Positions 1 to 7,850 of a DNA stretch of 34,071 nt are shown in pieces. How positions within the stretch are numbered: the stretch's first letter is position 1; the number at the start of each line of letters is the position of its first letter. The notes under the pieces were generated by a model, which worked only from the letters and a program-made list of their open reading frames with translations, was not told the DNA's origin and searched no databases. Source of the stretch: CAVUOA01 sp963742955 (GTDB taxonomy: Bacteria > Bacteroidota > Ignavibacteria > Tepidaquicellales > OLB5); assembly GCA_963742955.1 (NCBI GenBank), contig CAVUOA010000006.1:1-34071 (forward strand), in the 5' to 3' direction. The translations under genes and the position numbers were made by a program.

Positions 1-57
1 AGCTCTATTTCCAGCTTCTTACTTTGCTTATTGTTATCTTCGCTGTACAGGAATTCA

Positions 58-127
58 CTCGTCCGACGCCTGCCTTCGCAGCTGGTCTACCTGTTGTAGA
101 CAGGCAGGCTTAGAGTCGTAGGACGAG
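58..127. repeat. Nested palindrome (ACTTAGAGT-loop element with inserted CCTGCC palindrome)
   Basis: The outer arms CTCGTCCGACG (58-68) and CTTAGAGTCGTAGGACGAG (109-127) match the intact copy at 7452-7482. Here they are split by a 40-nt block (69-108) that has its own arms CCTGCCT/AGGCAGG and an inner hairpin GTCTAC-CTGTT-GTAGAC. The upstream sequence TACAGGAAT is also shared with the copy near 7438, so more than the palindrome is repeated. Confidence 0.75.
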
Positions 128-200
128 CGCTGTGCTTCTCAATTTCTCATCTTCTAATCTTTTAATCTTCACATCAATCAGTGTAATCAGTGGTTACCCA

Positions 201-293
201 TATACCCCCCGTGGGGGTAACTAAGTTACCTATGAACTTTTTAACCCATTGATTTTAATTAGCTTATACCCATGTTTTAGGGGGGTAACTAAA
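201..293. repeat. Two degenerate hairpin copies, TATACCC...GGGGGTAACTAA
   Basis: Copy one (201-225) pairs TACCCC with GGGGTA and is followed by GGTAAC-TAA-GTTACC (216-230). Copy two (265-293) has TATACCC, a longer loop, and the same GGGGGTAACTAA end. The function is unknown; the elements look REP-like. Confidence 0.45.
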
Positions 294-391
294 TATAAAG
301 CTCGTGTTTTGAGCCGAAATGCCGTTTGATATCCCGATTTGAATTTCAGCCTGTTTTCGGTGTTTTTGTTTATTTCAAAGAACGAAAAATT

Positions 392-448
392 AGTGCATAG
401 AGTATGTTGAGTGAAACCTTACTCCATACACTCTATACACTGTGCACT
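392..448. repeat. Imperfect inverted repeat at the methyltransferase edge
   Basis: AGTGCATAGAGTATG (392-406) is matched in reverse by an interrupted arm at 425-448 that begins CATACACTCTATAC and ends TGTGCACT. It lies immediately before the first recognisable methyltransferase codons, so it may mark an insertion, deletion or assembly boundary. Confidence 0.4.
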
Positions 449-1517
449 CGATGCACTCCTTGAATAAATCTAAAACGGAAATTTGGAAAAGTGAGATTTC
501 AAGAGAGGATTTATGGAAGGCTATCCCGGACGAATTGATTCAATCAGTAATCAACGAGGAAATTTCAAATAACTCCATTCAGAAAATTTTTTCACGAATT
601 GATGAGCAGCCTGATTCAAAAAGAATTGATTTAATCATAGGCGGTCCGCCTTGTCAGGCATATTCGCTGGTAGGAAGAAGCCGAGATCCTAATGGAATGC
701 AGGGGATAAACGGAATTTATTTGTTCCGCTATTATGGCGAGTTCTTAAACGATACAAACCAAAGTTTTTTGTTTTTGAAAATGTGTTGGGTTTGTTCACT
801 GCCGGAAGCAAAAAATATCTGAATGAAATGATTCAACTTTTTGAATCCATAGGATATTCCGTGGCGGAACCCACTGTTAAATGCTGAAGACTATGGTGTG
901 TTGCAAAGGAGAAGAAGAGAATAATTATCGGACGAAGAGGGAAAAAAAAATTTCATTTTCCTGAATTGAAACAAGTTGAAAACAAATGGCAGATTAAAAA
1001 GGATTTGTTCTAGATTGACCCTACTTAAGTCCTGGCGAGGAATTGAATATTGTAAAATACAAAAAGCCGATTAATGAGTACTTGCGAACAACTGAAATGC
1101 GAAATGGGATTAATATATAACTCAGCACGTAACCAGAAACCATAACAAAAGAGACCTGGAAATTTATTCAATAGCAATTGACAAATGGTTAAATGAAAAG
1201 ACAAGGCTAAAATATCAGACCTCCTGCCAGACTTCAGACACATAATAACATTGAAGCATTTCTTGACCGATTTAAAGTGATTGACCCGACTGGACATTCC
1301 ACACAATGGTAGCCCATATCTCAAAAGACGGGCATTATTATATTTACCCTGATCTAAATCAAATCCGTTCAATTTCAGTACGAGAAGCAGCAAGAATTCA
1401 ATCCTTTCCCGATGATTATTTTTTTGAAGGTGGCAGAACAGCCGCTTTCAAACAAATTGGAAATGCAGTTCCGCCATTGATGGCGAAAAAATTGCAATAG
1501 AAATATACAGTAATTAA
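442..1517 (+). pseudogene. Cytosine-C5 DNA methyltransferase, 5'-truncated and frameshifted
   Basis: The enzyme family methylates cytosine at C5 using SAM. Motif IV with the catalytic Cys is clear (GGPPCQAYSLVGRSRD near 640-690). After a shift at about 748 the frame continues as FVFENVLGL (motif VI, ENV), then QRRRR-type motif VIII near 910, and motifs IX-X at 1370-1490 (VREAARIQSFPDDYFF and QIGNAVPPLMA). At least six single-base shifts are needed to read through; the restored frame stops at 1515-1517. Motifs I-III, including the SAM-binding FxGxGG loop, are absent upstream, so even the repaired protein would lack its N-terminus. It heads a same-strand series with the ATPase, receiver and nuclease genes, and a Vsr gene lies at the far end, a classic partner of C5 methylases. 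As it stands the gene is not functional. Confidence 0.88.
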
Positions 1518-1535
1518 CACTATACAAATAGCTAC

Positions 1536-3888
1536 ATGCTAAAATCTAATTTTTACAAATTTGAACCAGGGGCAATGTCCATAATACAAATGGGTGAAGA
1601 GCTTATAGGACATCCCTCCACTGCCCTTGGTGAGTTAGTAAAAAATGCATATGATGCTGATGCATTAGAATGTAAGATTTTCATTCAAATAGATGTAGAC
1701 CCTCACAAGTCTTACTTAGTGATATTTGATGATGGTCTTGGAATGAATAAAGATATTCTATTTGGAGAATGGTTTAACCTTCCATGAGTTCCAAAAGAAT
1801 TGGCAATCGAAAAAGTAAGGTTTTTAAAAGAAACTATTTAGGCAGCAAAGGTATAGGTAGATTAGCGGCAATGGCATTAGGGAAATACCTTACGGTTATT
1901 TCTAAGATGGCAGACGATAAGGCATATAACTGGCTCATAGTTAATAGAGAAAAATTTAAACATGAGGTTTTACTGAGTGAAATAGAGTTCCAGGCGGACA
2001 GGTTAATCGAATTGAGGAAATATTTACTAAAAGATAATGAAGACATTAGAATTGAAGGAAACCAAACAAAACGATGATTTAATTACATTCTTACAAAATA
2101 ATTTAGTTGAAAAGTTTGTTGAGGGAACATTGATTGTAATAGAAGGACTTAACGATTCTGTGAAAACTATTATGTTAGATGAGTATGAGGATGACGAAAT
2201 ACCATTCGAAGAAACCACTTTAATGATGTCCTTAAATATTTTTGATTACCCCCTTATCTATGATTTCTGAAAGTCAGGAAGCTCTTTTAAACCAAAACAT
2301 AATTGAGGAGAATTTCTATAGAAAACAGTTAAAGGATAAATTTGATTTATATTATGGGTCAAATCTATAATTAATTATGCAACAGAAATTAGTAAAACAC
2401 CATTTGTACCTGTAATACCATTAAGGGTAATTGATGAATATGATTACAGAATGATAGGGAAATATGATGAGAAGGGTAATGTTATAGCGAACTATCACTG
2501 CAAAAGATTGGGCAGGAAATACAAAATTGATGAAAAGATTATTATTGCACAAAAATATTTGTTTTCGGATGAAATGTTGCGTAAAAGAAGGCAAAAATAC
2601 GAAGATGAAATACCTGAAGAAATACTTGCAGCTAACGTCGGCCCATTTTATTTTGACATACGTGTTTATGATATATATTTCTTATCTTGATAGATTAACC
2701 CAAATTTTAAAACAACCGGGTAGACTAGAAACCAGAAGATTATTAAATAAGGAAACGGGTTTCAGGGTTGCTAAAAACGGTTTTGGTGTAAAACCATATG
2801 GAGAGGAAGAAAAAGATTGGATGGGTTTAGGTCAAATGAGAGTTCAAGAGCCTGTAAAAGTATTGGGTCCAAACCAAATATTAGGCTATGTATTTTCTTG
2901 CCACATATGACCTATTCAGTGAGAAAACAAATCGAGAAGGCTTTTATGAAAATAAAGCTTTTATAGACCTTAAAAAAATACTTAGAACAGTTTTAGTTAC
3001 GAACTGGGCAGGGAAGAGGGTCTCAATTTAGATTGAAACATAATATAGGAAGGTTTGTAAAAAGCAGATTGGAAAGACCGGATACTGGTGCATACTTAAA
3101 ATTTATTGAAGAATACACAGATGATAATAAGGTGAATACAAAAATCAGAAAAATTTGTTAAAGAAATTACAACGACGCTCGAATAATATGTAGTCAAACT
3201 TTTACTTTTTCGAAGGTGTTGTGACATTGGGTAGTGGACTAGAATTAGTTTATCATGAATTGTACAACCAATCTCACAGATTGGCGGCTTAAGATATTCA
3301 ATGGAAATAAACACCCAAAAGATTCAGATTGAAAAACTAAAAAATAAGTTCTTAAATGATGTTGGTTTACTAAGCAGTTCGTTAGATACCCTTGACAAAC
3401 TCAAAGTAAATCTTTAAAACCAGCAATTGGACTATCAAGACGTAAATTGTTTTATCCGTTTGAAACTTTTAATAAAGTATGTGCCTTGTTCAGAAAAGAT
3501 TTAAATGATTATAATATCAAGATTTTTATTGACGAAAAGATTGAAGATTATGAAATAAAAGATTACGAATATGCCATGTGGATTGCTTTCTTAAACATTA
3601 TTAATAATGCTGTTTATTGGTTGAAGAAATCAGACTTCAGAAAAAAGTATTAAGCTTAAACTGGAAAGAAATAATACCATAGTGGTTATGAACAATGGTC
3701 CCAAAATCAGAGAAGATGTACTTGATATAATTTTTGAATATGGAATTACAACGAAAGAAGAAAAAAATGCAAGTGGTTTAGGTTTAGCATTTACAAGAAG
3801 CATTTTAAGCTCATATGACTGGGAAGTATGGGCTGAAAACCGCTCTTCGGGACCTGCATTTCTTTTAAGAAAAAATGAGGAGAAATAA
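1536..3888 (+). pseudogene. Two-ended GHKL ATPase: MORC/Hsp90-like N-terminus and histidine-kinase-like C-terminus, frameshifted
   Basis: The restored product is about 780 residues. The N-terminal GHKL fold shows the N-box ELVKNAYDAD (residues 34-42), G1 DDGLGM (65-70) and, after a shift at 1783, G2 LGSKGIGRLA (about 1840-1870). The middle carries FRVAKNGFGVKPYG and TNREGFYENKAF (2760-2970), typical of large prokaryotic GHKL proteins. A helical segment with YHELYNQSHRLA (about 3250-3290) resembles a histidine-kinase dimerisation helix. It is followed by a second ATPase domain with N-box INNAVYWL (about 3600), MNNGPKI (3690) and GLGLAFTRSIL (about 3778). At least seven shifts or stops break it. 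It starts 18 nt after the methyltransferase and ends 2 nt before the receiver gene. MutL/MORC-type GHKL ATPases are known in restriction-modification operons (Iyer, Abhiman and Aravind); coupling to a phosphorelay is my inference. Confidence 0.8.
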
Positions 3889-3890
3889 AC

Positions 3891-5039
3891 ATGTCATTTA
3901 TACTACTATTTGATGATGATATTGGGCAATTGAAAACTTTTAAATCGGTAATGAGTGCTATTGGTTTGAACTATGAATTAAAAATGTATGAGAAAATCGA
4001 TGATTTCAAAAAGGCAATTACCAATGATGAGATTACAAAAAATACCAAAGTAATAATTTATGATTTGGCAAAAGATAGTGAAGAAGCCGCAAAAGGAAGT
4101 TTTGAAATTTCCGAAGATATAATAAGTAACTATAACAACTTTCGGGTTCCATTGTTTATACATAGTGGTCATCTGGACCATTTTAGAGATTTACACAATA
4201 AAGGAAACAGTTTTTAAAGTAGAAAAATCAAAAAATCTTGTGTTCAAGAAATATGTGATAAAATAAAACTAATGATGGAATCAGGTTTCTTGATTTATTT
4301 TCTCCAAATGGTGAAATTGAAAAGAAAATCATGCATGAGCTTCACGAGGCCTTTGTGAATCAATTTGAGGATGATGAAATAATACAAATAATCAACAGCG
4401 TAAATTTGCAAACCCTACCCATTTTAAAAGTAGAATACATGAGATATTTGAAAGAATAGCATTCAGGTCAACTTTTCAGAATGTTATATCTTCTTGTAAA
4501 GGTAGCCAAGGTAACGAAGAAATCAAAATAAATGCTGTTGAACATTATTACCGGCGAACTAGCAGTTTCGATTTCTGGACAGGTGATATTTTGAAATTTA
4601 AGGAGGGTAACGTGCAGATTATTATTTTGACTCCCCGATGCGATTTGGCTCATAATAATTGCAAATTTATTTTAGTCTGTGAAATATTACCAATTGAAGA
4701 AAAGACAACTAAAGAGTTTATAAAAGACCCCGATAAATTGAGAAAATATATAACGGATATAATGTTCAGCATACAGGTTCCAAATTTAGATATTTACCTC
4801 AAACTCCATTATTCAAGGGGGGTAAAATAGATTTTACCAAATACAATGCTGTAACCCCTGAAGAACTTTCTGAAAAGTTTAATTACTTAATTTCAATAAG
4901 TGACTAACTGACAAACGATGTTGTCAGAAAATTTATATCGTATCTTATGAGGTCTGGTATATCAGAAACAGAAGAAACTGAAGCATCAGAGTATTTTAAA
5001 ATGTTTTTATCTGAAACCGAGGGAACACAAAAAAGTTAA
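3891..5039 (+). pseudogene. Response-regulator-like protein with a novel C-terminal domain, frameshifted
   Basis: The first 108 residues look like a CheY-type receiver: acidic pocket FDDD (residues 7-10), candidate phospho-acceptor Asp58 in IIYDLA, Ser92 in LFIHSGH and, after a shift near 4210, the lysine in TVFKVEK. A long C-terminal region follows (about 4260-5036). It has no DNA-binding domain that I recognise; a notable motif is IILTPRCDLAHNN near 4615-4660. Shifts lie near 4210, 4290, 4400 and 4760, and an in-frame TAA sits at about 4906 where the frame otherwise stays open. The start ATG follows GAGGAG. The final TAA overlaps the next gene's ATG (TAATG at 5037-5041), implying translational coupling with the nuclease. 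The likely role is a dedicated partner of the upstream kinase-like ATPase. Confidence 0.68.
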
Positions 5040-5836
5040 TGGCAAACTCAAACAACAAATTTGCAGTTATAATTGCTTATTACTTGGCGAGGTTTGACAG
5101 AGAAGCTTTACAAAAACTCGGTTTTAAATCATTCAACGAAGCATTTCTTGAAACCGCAAAGGCTCTTAATGTTAAAAAGAATTATGTTAAACTAAGAAGG
5201 GACGAGTTTGATTATCTTTATTCCTGGCGCAGAGGTTGGCAGAGACCTATGCATAAGCAAATAATTAAAACAATTGAAGCATTTCAGGATATGGATGAGC
5301 CAGATATAAGGGAAATTGTTTTAAATATTTTAAATAATACTACTTATTTACAATCGGAAGAAGCTGAAGAAATAGGTAATTTAATAAAAGAAGATGCAAA
5401 GATAGTAAGGAGAGAAAAACAAAGAAGAAAAAGTGTTTTTGTATTAAGAGGTCCAACTGGCAAACAGGCAGAAGAGTTTTTCATTAAATATTTTAACCAA
5501 AACAGATTCCCGATAAATGGAAAACTAATTGATAAAAGAGATTATGGCTCAGGTTACGATTTCGAAATTAAAAATCAAAATTCAGTTTCATTCATTGAAA
5601 TAAAAGGAATGGTGGACGTGTTCGGCGGTATACTTTTCACAAACAAAGAGTGGCTTACAGCTATACAAAAAAAAGAAAATTATTATCTTGTTATTGTTAA
5701 AGCTATTAAAACAAAACCCGAGATTAAAATCATTCAAAACCCTGCGTTTATACTTAAACCCCAAAAAAGCATATATACCTCAATTCAAGTTCAGTGGGCA
5801 GTTCCAAAGCAAGATTTGAATAAATTTATTGTTTGA
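5039..5836 (+). CDS. DUF3883-type PD-(D/E)xK nuclease, putative restriction subunit
   Basis: Intact, 265 residues. The C-terminal half (about 165-225) has the DUF3883 pattern: DYGSGYDFE with Asp174, then FIEIKG with Glu187 and Lys189, then TNKEW and a YYLVIV strand. This order fits a restriction-endonuclease-like core with D...ExK metal ligands. The N-terminal 100 residues are helical and basic (YLYSWRRGWQRP) and could bind DNA. The start ATG overlaps the stop of the receiver gene by one base, and the 3' end overlaps the convergent Vsr gene by 11 nt. It is probably the cleaving component of the island. It is undamaged although all upstream genes are broken. A non-catalytic DUF3883 role cannot be excluded. 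Confidence 0.78.
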   Translation: MANSNNKFAVIIAYYLARFDREALQKLGFKSFNEAFLETAKALNVKKNYVKLRRDEFDYLYSWRRGWQRPMHKQIIKTIEAFQDMDEPDIREIVLNILNNTTYLQSEEAEEIGNLIKEDAKIVRREKQRRKSVFVLRGPTGKQAEEFFIKYFNQNRFPINGKLIDKRDYGSGYDFEIKNQNSVSFIEIKGMVDVFGGILFTNKEWLTAIQKKENYYLVIVKAIKTKPEIKIIQNPAFILKPQKSIYTSIQVQWAVPKQDLNKFIV

Positions 5837-6224
5837 TAAATAACTTTGTATTTTTCGAATCTTTTACTTTACATTCCCAAATATTAATAACCTTCCATCC
5901 CAATTTTTTTAATTGTCTTGCAGCCTTTCTATCCCTCTCAATATTACAGTTAATCTTATTTAACCACCATTTTGTTCTCGTTTTGGGGACTACAAAATAT
6001 TTGCACCCTTTATGTCCGTGCCAGAAGCATCCGTGAACAAAGATAACAGTTTTGTATTTTTTAAGAACTATATCAGGTTTTCCGGGCAGGTTTTTGTCGT
6101 GCAGTCTGAAACGGTACCCCTGTTTATGCAGCCAGCTCCGGACAATCAGTTCGGGTTTTGTATTCTTCGACCTGATTCTGCTCATGTTGTAGCTGCGCTG
6201 TGCTTTGGTGTGTACGTCGGTCAT
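5826..6224 (-). CDS. vsr: Very short patch repair (Vsr) endonuclease
   Basis: 132 residues, close to family length. Vsr nicks next to T:G mismatches that arise when 5-methylcytosine deaminates, so it protects sites made by C5 methyltransferases. Visible motifs: the N-terminal RSYNMSRIRSKNTKPE, catalytic Asp51 in GKPDIVL, and HGCFWHGH with His64 and His69. Zinc-ligand candidates are His71, Cys74 and the Cys in INIWEC near the C-terminus. It is transcribed towards the nuclease gene and overlaps it by 11 nt. Its presence implies that a C5 methyltransferase is, or recently was, active in this genome. No clear promoter is visible upstream. Confidence 0.95.
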   Translation of the reverse strand: MTDVHTKAQRSYNMSRIRSKNTKPELIVRSWLHKQGYRFRLHDKNLPGKPDIVLKKYKTVIFVHGCFWHGHKGCKYFVVPKTRTKWWLNKINCNIERDRKAARQLKKLGWKVINIWECKVKDSKNTKLFIKQ

Positions 6225-6370
6225 GTCTTAATATAATTATTTTTCATCTGTATATCCCCCCTGAAATAAATTCATAATTTCTGCGTTGTTTATCCTCACA
6301 GTTTCCAGTTTTTCCTCTTCATTTTGGGTTAGAAATTAATTTCATTTTTATAACATAAAACCTCAAAGTT

Positions 6371-7336
6371 ATGAAAAATACCGCCCTCTTTACAATGTTC
6401 GTGCTCTTCTTTACGTTTTTACATTCAGTTTCATTCTCCGGACAGGGACACCCTTTTCTCTACGGGGATAACGATTCGCTGCTCTTCGACAGCGATGAAG
6501 ACAATGCAGGCTTAATACATCTCACGGATAACATGTGCCGCATAGTTGTCAATTATGCGCAGGATGCTACAGGCAACGTGCTGAGGCAAAAAATCGAGCC
6601 CATCTGCGGCATACCCGATACGGCATGGATTTTAAAAGAAAACGTTAAGCTCAAACAAACCGATATGCTTGAGGAAGGTTCAACCATAAAAACCGGTCCC
6701 AACGGAGAAGTTTCTGTGCTGCTGGTTTCGGGAAACTCCAATGCGGATTATGTAGCGGAGTTTGCGCTCGGACCGAACTCAACATTGCAGCTGCCGCATC
6801 TGAGCGATTTATGCAGGTCGGTCAGCTCGCATCAGGAGCCGGGACCGCTGGGGTTTTATATGAAAGGCGGAAAGCTGTACTATAACCTTGGTCCCGAAAT
6901 GAACAAAATAATGACTGATTATAAAAATTTCGGCCATGATGCAGGACTGTTTATTTTTCATACGGGACAATCAATAATAGACCATATAAATACAGAGCTG
7001 ACAATTGATATCAGCGTATCAGGCAGTGACACCACCGATGTTTTAAAAGTTTATGAAGGCTCGGCAACAGTTAAATGCACAAAGTCCTCCGGCAGCCACC
7101 CGACAGGTGAGGATGCGCAGAAGCTGATGGAAGATTACCGCAGCGGAAAAATAACAGCCGAAGAAATGCAGAAAAAGCTTAAGGAACTTACACAAAATCT
7201 GGAAACCTCTGCCAATGACCAATTGCCGGTGACAGTTGACGCAGGAAGCAAATGCACATCACTGAACGGGAAAATGAATGTTGAACCGATTGAATCGGGT
7301 GATGACCATTGGTGGGAAAGCATAATGAATAAATAA
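6371..7336 (+). CDS. Secreted FecR-like domain protein
   Basis: 321 residues with an N-terminal signal peptide (hydrophobic core at residues 5-22). A segment at about 75-125 (AWILKENVKL, then EEGSTIKTGPNGEVSVLL) has the FecR-type pattern of a G..I.TG..G.A.L strand pair. A second similar block follows (GKLYYNLGPE ... LKVYEGSATVKC). The C-terminus contains a charged helix (QKLMEDYRSGKITAEEMQKK) and ends without a membrane anchor. It is probably periplasmic or secreted. FecR domains occur in sigma regulators and in many envelope proteins; no sigma factor is adjacent, so a signalling role is not indicated. Codon use and integrity are normal. Confidence 0.6.
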   Translation: MKNTALFTMFVLFFTFLHSVSFSGQGHPFLYGDNDSLLFDSDEDNAGLIHLTDNMCRIVVNYAQDATGNVLRQKIEPICGIPDTAWILKENVKLKQTDMLEEGSTIKTGPNGEVSVLLVSGNSNADYVAEFALGPNSTLQLPHLSDLCRSVSSHQEPGPLGFYMKGGKLYYNLGPEMNKIMTDYKNFGHDAGLFIFHTGQSIIDHINTELTIDISVSGSDTTDVLKVYEGSATVKCTKSSGSHPTGEDAQKLMEDYRSGKITAEEMQKKLKELTQNLETSANDQLPVTVDAGSKCTSLNGKMNVEPIESGDDHWWESIMNK

Positions 7337-7344
7337 AGATGGAA

Positions 7345-7391
7345 TTGCACTTTTTTTCTTGATAAAATAGTACCAAAAAAATCAAGGCTGG
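7345..7391. repeat. 47-bp direct repeat, copy 1
   Basis: The core is CTTGATAAAA followed by AGTACCAAAAAAATCAAGG. CTTGAT and ATCAAG form inverted ends, so the unit can fold. It matches 7706-7752 with a few differences. Confidence 0.75.
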
Positions 7392-7451
7392 TGAAAATAG
7401 ACTGCCAAAGGCAGTCAGGGCTAAAATTATCTTTGCCTTACAGGAATACCA

Positions 7452-7482
7452 CTCGTCCGACGACTTAGAGTCGTAGGACGAG
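7452..7482. repeat. ACTTAGAGT-loop palindrome, intact copy
   Basis: The stem CTCGTCCGACGAC pairs with GTCGTAGGACGAG around the loop TTAGA (one mismatch). It is related to 58-127, 12555-12587 and 20741-20771. Confidence 0.8.
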
Positions 7483-7540
7483 TTTAACTCGGCAGTTCAA
7501 ACAGATTTTCCTGTGCTGTTCTGCTCGATAATTTTTTTAC

Positions 7541-7561
7541 GCCTGCCTGCTGCAGGCAGGC
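7541..7561. repeat. CCTGCC palindrome
   Basis: A perfect 10-bp stem: GCCTGCCTGC, centre T, GCAGGCAGGC. The same element occurs in altered form inside 69-108 and at 22776-22794. Confidence 0.75.
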
Positions 7562-7602
7562 TTATTTTCACAGGCCGGATTTAACACATTGTGAAGTCTA
7601 GG

Positions 7603-7698
7603 ATTGTCATTCCCGTGAAAGCGGGAATTCAGAATCAGCCATTAAGCCACATTGTCATTCCCGTGCAGGCGGGAATCCAGAATGAGCCATTAAGACAC
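7603..7698. repeat. Tandem 48-bp unit carrying CATTCCCG...CGGGAAT hairpins
   Basis: Units 7603-7650 and 7651-7698 differ at a handful of positions. Each has GTCATTCCCG pairing with CGGGAAT, followed by CAGAAT and AGCCATTAAG. Related single hairpins are at 19902-19917, 24190-24213 and 33999-34040. Confidence 0.8.
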
Positions 7699-7705
7699 CA
7701 GCTTA

Positions 7706-7752
7706 TTGTACTTTTTATCTTGATAAAAAAAGTACCAAAAAAATCAAGGCTG
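7706..7752. repeat. 47-bp direct repeat, copy 2
   Basis: Second copy of the 7345-7391 element, with TTGTAC for TTGCAC at its left edge and one more A in the central run. Confidence 0.75.
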
Positions 7753-7795
7753 GAGAAACAGGGATTATTTCTTTTAAACCGGGTTCAGCCAAAAC

Positions 7796-7831
7796 AAAGA
7801 AAAACCCCATATGGTATTCCATACGGGGTTT
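7796..7831 (-). terminator. Rho-independent terminator of the phosphatase gene
   Basis: Read on the minus strand, a 13-bp stem (AAACCCCGTATGG / CCATATGGGGTTT, one G-T pair) with loop AATA is followed by TTTTTCTTTGTTTT. It lies about 20 nt after the stop of the T9SS phosphatase. Confidence 0.75.
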
Positions 7832-7850
7832 GTGTTTATTAAAACACTCC

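Larger units (their letters stand above)
1..441. other. Non-coding repeat-rich leader, no gene
   Basis: I see no convincing coding frame here. The stretch holds a nested palindrome (58-127), a hairpin pair built on GGGGGTAACTAA (213-224 and 281-292, each preceded by TATACCC), and an imperfect inverted repeat at 392-448 that abuts the start of the broken methyltransferase. No frame encodes the missing N-terminal methyltransferase motif I (the FxGxGG loop), so the gene is truly cut at this edge, or the junction is an assembly join. Confidence 0.6.
7337..7850. other. Repeat-rich intergenic region
   Basis: No gene is supported. In order it holds a direct-repeat copy (7345-7391), an ACTTAGAGT-loop palindrome (7452-7482), a perfect CCTGCC palindrome (7541-7561), a 48-bp tandem pair of CATTCCCG hairpins (7603-7698), the second direct-repeat copy (7706-7752) and a terminator for the minus-strand gene (7796-7831). 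Confidence 0.8.

Noticed and set aside
748..1306. Programmed frameshifting in the methyltransferase
   Set aside because: At least six shifts in about 600 nt in both directions, without a slippery heptamer at each; errors or decay explain this better.
1025..1393. Minus-strand open frame of 122 codons
   Set aside because: Antisense to conserved methyltransferase segments (NIVKYKKPINEYLRTTE and motif IX).
7603..7698. Possible short CRISPR array
   Set aside because: Only two units, spacer-like parts nearly identical, palindromic repeat of REP type, no cas genes.
7591..7842. Open frame of 83 codons
   Set aside because: It is a translation through the 48-bp tandem hairpins and the 47-bp repeat (IVIPVKAGIQN, IVIPVQAGIQN), a well-known false product of such repeats.
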